A stretch of DNA of 64,000 bases, from assembly GCA_013288805.1 (NCBI GenBank), contig JABDBE010000007.1, positions 1-64,000 of the forward strand, in the 5' to 3' direction. The stretch is from Acidobacteriota bacterium (GTDB taxonomy: Bacteria > Acidobacteriota > Terriglobia > Terriglobales > Acidobacteriaceae). Every line of letters starts with the position of its first letter. Position 1 is the stretch's first letter. The notes below the pieces were generated by a model. That model was not told the DNA's origin. It saw only the letters and a list, made by a program, of their open reading frames with translations, and ran no database searches. The position numbers and the translations under genes were made by a program. This document shows, piece after piece, positions 19,325 through 28,806 of this stretch.

Positions 19325-20428
19325 CTACCTGAAGCCAGCCAAAAGAGCAACTAGTTCTGGAATCCGGTTCACACCTGCAAGAGTGAGCAGGGATCGAATC
19401 TGTGTGCGGACGGTGGTCACGGTGACTCCTCTATCGGTTGAGATGCGAGTCGGCGAATGCCCGCTGACCAGAGCTGCAGCAACCTCCGCCTCCGCCTGCG
19501 TGCAACCCAGAGCTACGCGAATTTGTGCGACATCGGTGGGGCGTGATTCCGAAGGCTGCCGAACGAAAATCAGCGCGCAACTTGCATAACGAGCATCGAA
19601 GGGATTGTCGGTTGACACGCCGCCAGGAACAACCTGAATCATGCAGAAGCTCTCGTCGGCAGGGTTTGTCATACGCGTCAGTCCCCCGCCACCGCCGCTG
19701 GCTGCGAGGGCTACTAACTGGCGCAGTTGCTTGGTTCCCATTGCGGAAGCCGCAGCCAGGCGACCTCCGAGGCTCACTTTCAGCGAACCGCCGCGTGCAA
19801 GCAGCGCAGCGGCGGCAGCGGAGCAATCGATAAGTTTTGAATCCCGATCCACCATAACGCAAATGAGGCCTGCGTTATCGACGGCTTGTCGCAGCATCGC
19901 GCCTTGGCTCATGCGCTCGGCCAGTTGCAGGCTCAGTGAAACTGCGTGGCGGGCATGCAGCGCCATCGAGCCCCAACGTGCCACCTTCTTGCGGTCGAAG
20001 GGAGCATCGCGGGCCTGCATCGTGAAAGCTCCCTGTATCGCCTCATTGTTTTCCAGGCACCACCCGCCCATGTAGCGGCCCCCAAGTGGAATCAAATGGT
20101 CTTGATAAAGTTCGTTCTTTGCGGCGACGTCTGGCGATACGTACTCATGGCACAGCAAAAGGCTTCCAGTGGGACGGCTAGGAGCCGCTGACTGCAGTAA
20201 GGGGTCGACCTTGTAATAATGAGTCAGGTAAGCGCGCAACGCTTCCGGGCTGAACACGCGGCAGCCTGACAGGAACAACCGGGGCTTCCCACGCTTCTTG
20301 TCGATCACTGACAGAATTACATCCCGGCACTGCGTGAGGTCCGCGAATGCCGCCAAAGCGCTCGGCCAGAGGGATGGATTAATAGCGGCTTCGTACAACA
20401 GGCTGATGGTGCGATTCCGGCCTACCAC
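19325..20428 (-). CDS. LuxR-family HTH transcriptional regulator
   Basis: C-terminal HTH 'LGCTQAEAEVAAALVSGHSPTRISTDRGVTVTTVRTQIRSLLTLAGVNRIPELVALLAG'. Confidence 0.85.
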   Translation of the reverse strand: MVGRNRTISLLYEAAINPSLWPSALAAFADLTQCRDVILSVIDKKRGKPRLFLSGCRVFSPEALRAYLTHYYKVDPLLQSAAPSRPTGSLLLCHEYVSPDVAAKNELYQDHLIPLGGRYMGGWCLENNEAIQGAFTMQARDAPFDRKKVARWGSMALHARHAVSLSLQLAERMSQGAMLRQAVDNAGLICVMVDRDSKLIDCSAAAAALLARGGSLKVSLGGRLAAASAMGTKQLRQLVALAASGGGGGLTRMTNPADESFCMIQVVPGGVSTDNPFDARYASCALIFVRQPSESRPTDVAQIRVALGCTQAEAEVAAALVSGHSPTRISTDRGVTVTTVRTQIRSLLTLAGVNRIPELVALLAGFR

Positions 20429-20635
20429 AAAAATCTCCGCGCATCATCAAAATTGATGATGACTTGGCCCGAATTGTTCCCTAGAGTCCCTGCTGCGAGA
20501 CGGTGCGGGCTAGCATAGTCCTATTTCAGCTATGACACAACAGCAGCCGAGGTTTTCCTTGGCTCTCGAGGGGGTGTCAGTACCGAATCCCAATTCCCAA
20601 TTCCCAAGAACCTCGAACCCAAGGAGAACCTAACA

Positions 20636-22090
20636 ATGAATAAGAAGAGAAGAGACATGACGCATCATGACAGGGCAGCACGAAACGTAATCCTGGCGAT
20701 AGCGGTCACGCTGCTGCTGGTCGCATCTACGCTGGCAGAGGACACGGAGACAGTGCTCCACACTTTCACCGGGAACAGGGACGGTGCTGTTGGTGGAATT
20801 CAACTGGTTGCTGACTCTGCGGGCAATCTCTACGGTACGACTTTCGGGGGCGGCAACAAATCCGCGAGCTGCGAACCCTATACGGGCGTCCCTGGATGCG
20901 GTGTGGTGTTTAAGCTGACTCGCGATGCTCACGGGGACTGGAAGGAAACCGTGCTCCACACCTTCACCGGGGGCAAGGACGGAGCAATAGCCGCCGGGGG
21001 TGTGATTCTGGACTCCGCTGGCAATCTATATGGCACCGCGTCCTTTGGTGGCAACAAGAAACTAGCCAATTGTCGCTTGGAAAACGTCCCCGGATGCGGC
21101 GTGGTGTTTAAGCTTACTCGCGATGTGCGCGGGGACTGGAAAGAAACCGTGCTCCATACCTTCACCGGGGGCAAGGACGGACGCGAACCCTGGGCTGGCC
21201 TGACCTTCGACAAGGCAGGGAATCTCTACGGCACCACCACCCGCGGCGGCGATACCCACTGTAAAGGAAGGACGCCCTACGGATGCGGTGTCGCCTTCAA
21301 GCTGACGCCCACCGCCGAAGGCCCGTGGACTGAATCGGTGATTCACACGTTTGAGACCACAGGCACGGGCGGCTATTTGCCATATGGCGGCCTGACGTTC
21401 GATTCCGCAGGAAATCTTTACGGCACAGCGTACTTAGGCGGCGACAACTCCGTAAGTTGCTTTGGGGATCCCGGGTGCGGTGTTGTCTATCAGCTGACTC
21501 CACGTGCGCACGGGCCCTGGAAGGAGACAGTACTTCATGCCTTTACGGGCGGCACGGACGGCGGTATTCCCCTATTTTACGTAACGCTTGACTCCCGCGG
21601 TAACGTCTATGGCACCACCATCTACGGGGGCAATACGACAGCAAACAATTGCCTTGGAGGAGACGGAATCGGGGTCCCCGCCGGCTGTGGTGTGGTGTTT
21701 GAACTGACGCAAGGAACCTGGGACGAGACCGTCCTCTATGCTTTTGCTGGTGGTAGCGACGGGGCGTTTGACGCCTCGCCCGTGGTTTTTGACTCATCGG
21801 GGAATCTCTACGGCAACACCGGAAACGGGGGGGACCTGGCTGGCCCTTGCACCTTCGGCACGGAAAACAACGCCGGATGCGGCGTCGTCTTCAAGCTTAC
21901 CCCCACCAGCAAACCCCCGTGGACCGAGAGCGTCCTTTATGCCTTCACTGGAGGTGCTGACGGAAGTAGTCCCGAAAGCAATCTGCTTTTTAATTCAGCC
22001 GGAGACATCTTCGGCGTCACTGAAGGCGGCGGCAATACATCGGACTGCTCTGGCTTCGGCTGCGGGGTTGTCTTCGAACTCACGCCATAA
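20636..22090 (+). CDS. Secreted tandem-repeat protein (choice-of-anchor / 'LYGTT-GG' beta-propeller-like repeats)
   Basis: Signal peptide followed by repeated ETVLHTFTGGKDG...DSAGNLYGTTxxGGN...GCGVVFKLTRDxxGDWK units. Confidence 0.88.
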   Translation: MNKKRRDMTHHDRAARNVILAIAVTLLLVASTLAEDTETVLHTFTGNRDGAVGGIQLVADSAGNLYGTTFGGGNKSASCEPYTGVPGCGVVFKLTRDAHGDWKETVLHTFTGGKDGAIAAGGVILDSAGNLYGTASFGGNKKLANCRLENVPGCGVVFKLTRDVRGDWKETVLHTFTGGKDGREPWAGLTFDKAGNLYGTTTRGGDTHCKGRTPYGCGVAFKLTPTAEGPWTESVIHTFETTGTGGYLPYGGLTFDSAGNLYGTAYLGGDNSVSCFGDPGCGVVYQLTPRAHGPWKETVLHAFTGGTDGGIPLFYVTLDSRGNVYGTTIYGGNTTANNCLGGDGIGVPAGCGVVFELTQGTWDETVLYAFAGGSDGAFDASPVVFDSSGNLYGNTGNGGDLAGPCTFGTENNAGCGVVFKLTPTSKPPWTESVLYAFTGGADGSSPESNLLFNSAGDIFGVTEGGGNTSDCSGFGCGVVFELTP

Positions 22091-22687
22091 TCAGGGCAGG
22101 TGGCCCAGGTTGGCGCCCGTTCCTTGCATATTCAGGCTCTTAACACTGTTCCTCGGGCGCTAACCTGGGTTTCGCCACATTTAGCAAGGAGACAGCCCCA
22201 GATGTCATGGCTATAGATCGTCTTGCGCCATCAGGGCCATACAGCTCGTGCACTTCTACGATTCCCATTTCGGGAACTACCCTCAGGGCCCATCCACTTT
22301 CCCCTTGATCTCATTCCGTCGCTTCGATATTATAGAGCGACACAGGTTATCTATAAGATAATATCGTTCTTTGACAACCTGACAAGGTCGCAGCTCTTGT
22401 TTAGCAACTGGCTGAGCCCGATCAACAAGATGAAGGCGAAAAGCTTCGTCCAGCGCCTTGCTGTTGCCGATAGCGGAGGTAGCCGACGGCCGTGCTAACT
22501 CCAATGTTTAGAATATTTTGCCTGTAACTACCTTAAGAACCATAGATCTACGAGGCAGAATTTTTTCCGGTCCTTTGTTTTCTAGATTTTGGGCGGAATC
22601 GAGTGATTTTTTTGAAGGAAATGCTGCACCAGAATAGGTGCAGTCTGCTAAATAAAGGAGTCGGCGGTCGTCCTCATGCGGGCGGCG

Positions 22688-22951
22688 TCAGAACGGTTTT
22701 CGGCTCACAACCTGGCTGTCGTTGATGAAGAATTGCGCGGGGCACTGGCTGGAACCGCAGATTACCGGCAGCAGTCCGGCGAGTTGTTTGCGCGTGATCA
22801 GGCCAAGCGTGCCGCATTCGGGGCAGGAGAGCACGGCCCAGTAGGGGTCGTCTTTTTCTCCGACGCGGCCGGCGTTCTCCAGCACGAAGATGGTGCCGGG
22901 GAGCATCTGTTCCGGGATCCATTGGCTTAGGACGTCCAGTTCTCCAACCAT
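22688..22951 (-). CDS. Small zinc-ribbon-like hypothetical protein (87 aa)
   Basis: 'VLSCPECGTLGLITRKQLAGLLPVICGSSQCPAQFFI': CxxC plus two further Cys. Confidence 0.6.
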   Translation of the reverse strand: MVGELDVLSQWIPEQMLPGTIFVLENAGRVGEKDDPYWAVLSCPECGTLGLITRKQLAGLLPVICGSSQCPAQFFINDSQVVSRKPF

Positions 22952-22995
22952 TTTGCCTCCTTATGGGGCCACTATGTGGAACCAAACTTCCCTGC

Positions 22996-23466
22996 TTATG
23001 AAGCCTGTCTTAGCTTGCGCAATGAGCTCGATCGACTCGTGCCACTATTTTTTTTAGCGCGGATTTCGGCGCGCACCTGCCTAACCGTGTCGCTGAGGCA
23101 AATTGTCAGCATGGGCTGGCGCGCGTTTTTCAAGATGTCCACAATCTGCCGCGGCGAAGTTTCGAGATACAAAGTCTTGCCGTCGGTGAGCAAGTGATAT
23201 TCGGACGTGCCGCTAACGGTCTCGGCCAGGCGCTTGCCGAACTCCCGCTGAAGAAAGCGCATGACCTTGCGGACGCGCTGCAGAGAGAATCCGCGATGGC
23301 GCAACTCGCAGATCACCGCGACCTCGGCGAGGTCTTCCATCGAATACAACCGGCGGCGGCCTTTCCGCGCGGGCACGACAATGTGGCGCTCATCCCACCA
23401 CTGCAGTTGCCGGGACGTGATGCCGGTCAGCGAAACCACATCGCGAGATGTGAAAGGTTGCTGCAT
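22996..23466 (-). CDS. MerR-family transcriptional regulator
   Basis: 'FTSRDVVSLTGITSRQLQWWDERHIVVPARKGRRRLYSMEDLAEVAVICELRHRGFSLQRVRKV'. Confidence 0.88.
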   Translation of the reverse strand: MQQPFTSRDVVSLTGITSRQLQWWDERHIVVPARKGRRRLYSMEDLAEVAVICELRHRGFSLQRVRKVMRFLQREFGKRLAETVSGTSEYHLLTDGKTLYLETSPRQIVDILKNARQPMLTICLSDTVRQVRAEIRAKKNSGTSRSSSLRKLRQAS

Positions 23467-23652
23467 GTAGAGACCGAAAATGTTTCAAACAATCCAAGAG
23501 CTAAATGTTTGAAACATTCTAGGCACGGATTGGCGCATGTCAACTGTGGATTTCTGCAGCAAGGGGGTAACTAGACAAGTTCCCAGGAGAGATTTACAGC
23601 CGTAATTCTGAAGCGGAGGGTTTTTCAGTTATCAGTTGCCGGCTCTCAGTTC

Positions 23653-23856
23653 TCAGATCCCCCCGCCGACGAAGTGAACGATCTCCAAACGGTCGCCCTC
23701 AGCCAGGCTAGTTTTTGCCCAGAGATCGCGAGCCACGATGCTTCGGTTCAGCTCGATGGCTACGCGGTCTGTCTTCATTCCGAGTTGATCGACAAGTCCA
23801 GCGAGCGTGAGCGGAGGATTGAAATCCTTAGGTTCGCCGTTGATTTGCAATTTCAT
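23653..23856 (-). CDS. thiS: ThiS sulfur carrier protein
   Basis: MKLQINGEPKDFNPPLTLAGLVDQLGMKTDRVAIELNRSIVARDLWAKTSLAEGDRLEIVHFVGGGI with C-terminal GG; start moved in from ORF-track 23895. Confidence 0.88.
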   Translation of the reverse strand: MKLQINGEPKDFNPPLTLAGLVDQLGMKTDRVAIELNRSIVARDLWAKTSLAEGDRLEIVHFVGGGI

Positions 23857-23909
23857 GTCTTCTGGATTTTCGCAGTAACCGCGAGCTGGCGGCAAGCGAA
23901 GCGGTCGAG

Positions 23910-24500
23910 CTAGGCCTCGACTTTGCGCAACTGGAATTTGCGGGTTGCGGTTCTCCCGGAGTAGTTCGCTTGCACCAGCACGGCAGAATCTGGGAGCGAG
24001 GATTCGTCAACGTCGATCTTCATTTCAGCATCGCCACCAGAGCCGGTGACCACCTGGGTGTAGAACGGAGCGGCATTGGGACGGGCGAAGCGAACCGTCA
24101 GCCGCGCGCCCTCGACGGCCGAGCCGCCTTCGGTCACGCGCAGGCGCAGGGTAAGGTTACGATCGGAATGTACCGAGCCGGCGTTGAGCCACAAGACATC
24201 GAGTTCCTTGATCGCAGCCAGAACTTCGGGCGCGACGCTTTTGTCGAGAACGCCCTCCACTCGGCCGTCCCGGATGGAGTCGAGGACGAGACGATGCTGC
24301 TCGCGCAGAATCTGTTCTTTCTGCTGGTCGGTGAATCCAGACTCGGCGGCCTGGTCCGAGTAAGAGGTGGCGCGCTTGCCGATGCAGCGTCCGCGAACGA
24401 ACACCTGCGTCTGCAGGAGCAGTTCGCTCTCGCGCGCTTCACTCTGCACGTGGTAAACCGTGTCCTCGTGCTTCACATCGGTGTTGAAGCCAAAAATCAT
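23910..24500 (-). CDS. Conserved hypothetical protein with a C-terminal Ig/CNA-like segment
   Basis: 196 aa; 'MIFGFNTDVKHEDTVYHVQSEARESELLLQTQVFVRGRCIGKR...'. Confidence 0.65.
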   Translation of the reverse strand: MIFGFNTDVKHEDTVYHVQSEARESELLLQTQVFVRGRCIGKRATSYSDQAAESGFTDQQKEQILREQHRLVLDSIRDGRVEGVLDKSVAPEVLAAIKELDVLWLNAGSVHSDRNLTLRLRVTEGGSAVEGARLTVRFARPNAAPFYTQVVTGSGGDAEMKIDVDESSLPDSAVLVQANYSGRTATRKFQLRKVEA

Positions 24501-24576
24501 GCTTAGCCAATCCTACTCAACCATCGGCAAATGTTCGTAAGAATGTTAAAAAATCATCACAAAATCGCGCCGTGGC

Positions 24577-24582
24577 TTGACA
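24577..24582 (+). promoter_or_regulatory. Possible -35 element (TTGACA) upstream of the nuo operon
   Basis: TTGACA with TAGTCT 17 nt downstream (weak -10). Overlaps the ORF-track start, supporting the internal start at 24652. Confidence 0.35.
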
Positions 24583-24651
24583 CTCCCAGCCGCGAAATCT
24601 AGTCTAGAATGTTTAGTTAATACTTGGCTGCGAATTATATATAGCTCCTCT

Positions 24652-25047
24652 ATGCCCGACAATTACTTCGCGCGCTACCTGCCATTATTGATTCACCTCA
24701 TCGTAGCAGGTGCTTTGGCTTCGGCCATCGTGCTGTTGTCCTGGTTCATTGGTTACCGGCGGCCTACGCGGGCCAAGATGTCCCCTTATGAATGCGGCAT
24801 GACCCCAGTCGGGGATGCGCGCGAGCGCTTCTCGGTGAAGTTTTACCTGGTGGCCATGCTCTTTATTCTGTTCGACGTGGAAGCAGTTTTCCTGTATCCC
24901 TGGGCGGTCATCTTGCGAGAGCTTAAGATGTTTGGTTTCTGGGAGATGCTGGTTTATATCGGCATCGTTCTGGTGGGCTTCGTTTATATCTGGAAAAAGG
25001 GTGTACTGGACTGGGGTACTCCGTCGGTGAGAAGAGGCGAGGTTTAA
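24652..25047 (+). CDS. nuoA: NADH-quinone oxidoreductase subunit A
   Basis: MPDNYFARYLPLLIHL...SPYECGMTPVGDARERFSVKFYLVAMLFILFDVEAVFLYPWA. Confidence 0.97.
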   Translation: MPDNYFARYLPLLIHLIVAGALASAIVLLSWFIGYRRPTRAKMSPYECGMTPVGDARERFSVKFYLVAMLFILFDVEAVFLYPWAVILRELKMFGFWEMLVYIGIVLVGFVYIWKKGVLDWGTPSVRRGEV

Positions 25048-25544
25048 TGCCGCTGACTCCCGCCATCACCGACCTGGCCGCGCTGAAAGACCATCCTGCA
25101 GTGGCAAGGCTGCGCTCGTGGAACTCGGCTGCGGTCGAAGCAGCGAAATTCGATCGCGATGAGATGACGATCTACATCGAGCGCTCTTGCATTCGCGAAG
25201 CTTGCGTAATTTTGCGTGACGACCCGACTTGTCCCTTTAATTATCTTTCGGACGTGACTTGCGTGGATTGGTATCCTTCGCAGCCGCGCTTTGAAGTGGT
25301 GTATTCGCTGCTGTCGATTCCCAACAAGGAGCGAGTACGGCTGAAGGTGCGGCTGGACAACGACAATCCGGCCGTGGAATCGGTGACCTCGGTTTGGCCA
25401 TCGGCAAATTACTTCGAGCGAGAAGTTTTTGACCTGTTCGGAATCCGATTTACCGGACATCCTTATTTACGGCGCATTCAGATGCCGGAAGATTGGGAAG
25501 GGCATCCGTTGCGCAAGGACTATCCGGTGGAGGGCTATCGCTAG
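25047..25544 (+). CDS. nuoC: NADH-quinone oxidoreductase subunit C
   Basis: 'FNYLSDVTCVDWYP...SVTSVWPSANYFEREVFDLFGIRFTGHPYLRRIQMPEDWEGHPLRKDYPVEGY'. Confidence 0.97.
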   Translation: MPLTPAITDLAALKDHPAVARLRSWNSAAVEAAKFDRDEMTIYIERSCIREACVILRDDPTCPFNYLSDVTCVDWYPSQPRFEVVYSLLSIPNKERVRLKVRLDNDNPAVESVTSVWPSANYFEREVFDLFGIRFTGHPYLRRIQMPEDWEGHPLRKDYPVEGYR

Positions 25545-25551
25545 ACGCGCT

Positions 25552-26757
25552 ATGGCCCACATGACCTCCACTCCCGTGCTCGAACCTGGTCAGGATCGGA
25601 CCATGATCCTGAATATGGGCCCGCAGCACCCGTCCACGCACGGAGTGTTGCGCCTGATTCTCGAGATTGATGGCGAAACTGTCGTCCGTCTCATGCCCGA
25701 TATTGGGTATCTGCACACTGGAATCGAAAAGACTTGCGAGGCCAAGTTCTACCAGCAGGTAGTGCCGCTTACCGACCGCATCGACTACCTGTGCCCGATG
25801 ACCAACAACCTTTGCTACGCGTTGGCGGTCGAGAAACTGCTCGGGCTGGAGATCCCTCCGAAGGCGCAGTGGTTGCGTGTGATGATGAACGAGCTGACCC
25901 GCATCAACTCGCACCTCGTCTGGCTGGGCACGCATGCCATGGACATTGGCGCGCTCACGGTTTTCCTTTATTGCTTTCGCGAGCGCGAAGATGTTCTGCG
26001 CTTGTTCGAAGCCATCAGCGGTCAGCGCATGATGACTTCGTATTTCCGCATCGGCGGGGTGGCGCTGGAGCCGCCGCTAGGATTCTTCGACCGTGTGCGA
26101 GACTTCGCCAACCGCTTCCCTTCGAAGGTGGATGAGTACGAAAATCTGTTGACGGGTAATCCGATTTGGACGATGCGGACCAAAGGCGTAGCACGGATTA
26201 CGGCGGAAGATGCTATCGCATTGGGCGCGAGTGGACCGACGCTGCGAGGTAGTGGAGTGGATTTCGATTTGCGCCGGGACATGCCTTACTCGGGCTACGA
26301 GAATTTCAAGTTTAAAGTGCCGGTATCGCAGGACGGCGACGTGTTTGCCCGATACATTTGCCGAGTGCAGGAGCTGCGTGAATCGATTGGGATCGTGCAG
26401 CAGGCGCTCGACGGGATGCCGGAAGGTCCGATCAAAGCGGATGCGCCGAAAGTTGTATTGCCCGACCGTGAAAAGATGAAGACGCAGATGGAAGCTCTCA
26501 TCTATCACTTCAAGATCATTACCGAGGGCTTTGCAGTTCCGGCCGGGGAGGTTTATCAGGCGGTCGAATCGCCACGCGGCGAGATGGGGTATTACGTGGT
26601 GAGCGATGGCACGGCCAAGCCGTATCGCGTGCATATGCGGGCAGCCTGCTTGGCGAATCTGCAGCTGCTGCCAAAGATGTGCGAAGGAAGATTGCTGGCC
26701 GATGTGGTGGCCGCTATTGGCAGTATCGACATTGTTCTCGGGGAGATTGACCGGTGA
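25552..26757 (+). CDS. nuoD: NADH-quinone oxidoreductase subunit D
   Basis: 'MILNMGPQHPSTHGVLRLILEIDGETVVRLMPDIGYLHTGIEKTCE'; start placed at MAHMTSTPV. Confidence 0.97.
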   Translation: MAHMTSTPVLEPGQDRTMILNMGPQHPSTHGVLRLILEIDGETVVRLMPDIGYLHTGIEKTCEAKFYQQVVPLTDRIDYLCPMTNNLCYALAVEKLLGLEIPPKAQWLRVMMNELTRINSHLVWLGTHAMDIGALTVFLYCFREREDVLRLFEAISGQRMMTSYFRIGGVALEPPLGFFDRVRDFANRFPSKVDEYENLLTGNPIWTMRTKGVARITAEDAIALGASGPTLRGSGVDFDLRRDMPYSGYENFKFKVPVSQDGDVFARYICRVQELRESIGIVQQALDGMPEGPIKADAPKVVLPDREKMKTQMEALIYHFKIITEGFAVPAGEVYQAVESPRGEMGYYVVSDGTAKPYRVHMRAACLANLQLLPKMCEGRLLADVVAAIGSIDIVLGEIDR

Positions 26758-26816
26758 TCGGGATTAGAAAGACGTCACCTAATCAAGGTCAGGGGAGCGA
26801 CAAGAGACTTTAAATT

Positions 26817-26897
26817 TGTCATCCCGAGCAAAGCGAGGGATCTAGGTTCTTGCGGTGCAAGCGCAAACCAAGATTCCTCGCTTCGCTCGGAATGACA
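26817..26897. repeat. REP-like extragenic palindrome (27-bp imperfect inverted arms)
   Basis: TGTCATCCCGAGCAAAGCGAGGGATCT (26817-26843) vs AGATTCCTCGCTTCGCTCGGAATGACA (26871-26897), 24/27 complementary; inner CTTGC/GCAAG hairpin. Confidence 0.8.
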
Positions 26898-26917
26898 ATC
26901 GATGTTATTACCACGCA

Positions 26918-27391
26918 ATGAAATTTTCCGACCAATTCGAAGCGCGCTTCTCGGATATGCTGACCCATTATCCTACGAAGAGGTCTGTCTTGGTCCCGAC
27001 GCTCTTGTACGCCCAGGATGAAGTCGGGTATTTGAGCCCTGACGTCATTCACGAAATTGCGCAGCGCTTGGATCTGACTGAGCTCGAGGTGAGCAACGTG
27101 ATCAGCTACTACTCCATGCTCACGACTAAGCCTCGCGGTAAATTCAATGTGCAGGTTTGCACGAATATTGCGTGCATGTTGCGTGGTGGCGAGGAGCTTC
27201 TCGATCACTGCAAGACGAAGCTGGGCATCGGACACAAAGGCACGACGCCTGACGGAACGTTCTCGCTGGAAGAAGTCGAATGCATCGGGGCATGCAGTTG
27301 GGCTCCGGCAGCGCAAGTGAATTATGACTTCCACGAGAACCTGACTGTAGAGAAGATGGACAAGGTCCTGGACGAATACAGAAAGAATTGA
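26918..27391 (+). CDS. nuoE: NADH-quinone oxidoreductase subunit E
   Basis: MKFSDQFEARFSDMLTHYPTKRSVLVPTLLYAQDEVGYLS...VCTNIACMLRGGEELL...VECIGACSWAPAAQVNYDFHENLT; the ORF-track N-terminal extension is repeat-derived. Confidence 0.96.
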   Translation: MKFSDQFEARFSDMLTHYPTKRSVLVPTLLYAQDEVGYLSPDVIHEIAQRLDLTELEVSNVISYYSMLTTKPRGKFNVQVCTNIACMLRGGEELLDHCKTKLGIGHKGTTPDGTFSLEEVECIGACSWAPAAQVNYDFHENLTVEKMDKVLDEYRKN

Positions 27392-27424
27392 GTCAATGAC
27401 TCGTTGAATCATTGACTCACTAAA

Positions 27425-28744
27425 ATGGCTGACTTGGTTTCTCATCCCGACGAAGTGAAAGTCGTCTCCAAGCGATTTGGCAAAAGCGCGACCAATATCG
27501 ATCGCTATCTGGAGCTCGACGGTTACAAAGCCGTTCAGAAAGCACTAGGGATGCAGCCGGATGCCATCGTTAATCTGGTGAAGGATTCTGGCCTGCGCGG
27601 GCGTGGCGGCGCTGGATTCAATACGGGAATGAAATGGTCGTTTGTTCCCAAACAGTCACCTAAACCGAAATACATTTTGTGCAACGGTGATGAGAGCGAG
27701 CCGGGAACCTGCAAGGATCGTTTAATTTTCGAACACGATCCGCACTCAGTGATTGAAGGTGTCGTCATCGCGGGAATTGCGACGGGTTCACACGCCGGAT
27801 ATATCTACATTCGTGGCGAGTATCGATATTTGCTCGAAATCATGCAGAAGGCGATCAAAGACGCTTATGCCCGCGGATTTCTCGGCAAGAACATTTTCGG
27901 CAGCGGTTACGACTTCGAGGTCTACTGGCACGGCGGCGCGGGCGCCTATGAAGTAGGTGAAGAGTCGGCGCTGATGGAATCGCTTGAGGGCAAGCGCGGC
28001 ATTCCGCGAATCCGTCCACCGTTCCCCGCGGTAGTCGGGCTGTGGGGTGGACCGACAGTCATTAACAATGCAGAAACTTTGGCTAGCGTGCCGCATATTC
28101 TGCTTGGCGGTGCAGAATGGTTTGCTAAGTTAGGACCTCCCAAGAATGGCGGGACCCGCCTCTTCTGTTTGAGTGGTCACTTGAATCGGCCCGGAGTGTA
28201 TGAACTGCCCATGGGCTACAACCTGAAGAAAATGATTTACGAGGTGGGCGGCGGAATTTCCGGTGGACGCAAGTTGAAAGCCGTGGTCCCGGGAGGATCG
28301 AGCTGTCCGGTTTTGACTGCGGACGAGATCGACGTCTCGATGGATTTTGATTCGATGATGAAAGCGGGCACGATGCTCGGCTCCGGAGGCGTCGTAGTTG
28401 TGGATGAAACCACCTGCATGGTGAATTTTGCCTTGCGGATCATGAAGTTTTATCAGCACGAGAGTTGCGGATGGTGCATCCCTTGCCGCGAAGGCACGGA
28501 CTGGTTGAAGAAAACGCTGACTCGATTTCACCACGGCGGCGGGGTTAAGAAAGATATCGATAACATCCAATATCTGTCGGAAAACATGCTGGGACGCACC
28601 TTCTGTCCGCTCGGCGACGCTGCGGCCATGCCCACGATTTCCATCGTGAAGAAATTCCGCAAGGAGTTTGAAGATCATTTGGAAGGCAAGCCTTGTCCGT
28701 TTGAAAAAGCGGGCGTGACCGAACCCGCAGCAGTACTGGCTTGA
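27425..28744 (+). CDS. nuoF: NADH-quinone oxidoreductase subunit F
   Basis: 'GLRGRGGAGFNTGMKWSFVP...YILCNGDESEPGTCKDRLI...ESCGWCIPCREGTDW'. Confidence 0.97.
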   Translation: MADLVSHPDEVKVVSKRFGKSATNIDRYLELDGYKAVQKALGMQPDAIVNLVKDSGLRGRGGAGFNTGMKWSFVPKQSPKPKYILCNGDESEPGTCKDRLIFEHDPHSVIEGVVIAGIATGSHAGYIYIRGEYRYLLEIMQKAIKDAYARGFLGKNIFGSGYDFEVYWHGGAGAYEVGEESALMESLEGKRGIPRIRPPFPAVVGLWGGPTVINNAETLASVPHILLGGAEWFAKLGPPKNGGTRLFCLSGHLNRPGVYELPMGYNLKKMIYEVGGGISGGRKLKAVVPGGSSCPVLTADEIDVSMDFDSMMKAGTMLGSGGVVVVDETTCMVNFALRIMKFYQHESCGWCIPCREGTDWLKKTLTRFHHGGGVKKDIDNIQYLSENMLGRTFCPLGDAAAMPTISIVKKFRKEFEDHLEGKPCPFEKAGVTEPAAVLA

Positions 28745-28806
28745 TCGCGGTCGTCGGCTAACCCAGCCGGCACTGGCGGTCTTGCCAAAGACGAACGACG
28801 ATTCTT

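Noticed and set aside
26855-26917. N-terminal extension of the NuoE ORF (MQAQTKIPRFARNDNRCYYHA)
   Set aside because: Translation of the palindromic repeat at 26817-26897; the genuine start is MKFSDQ at 26918.
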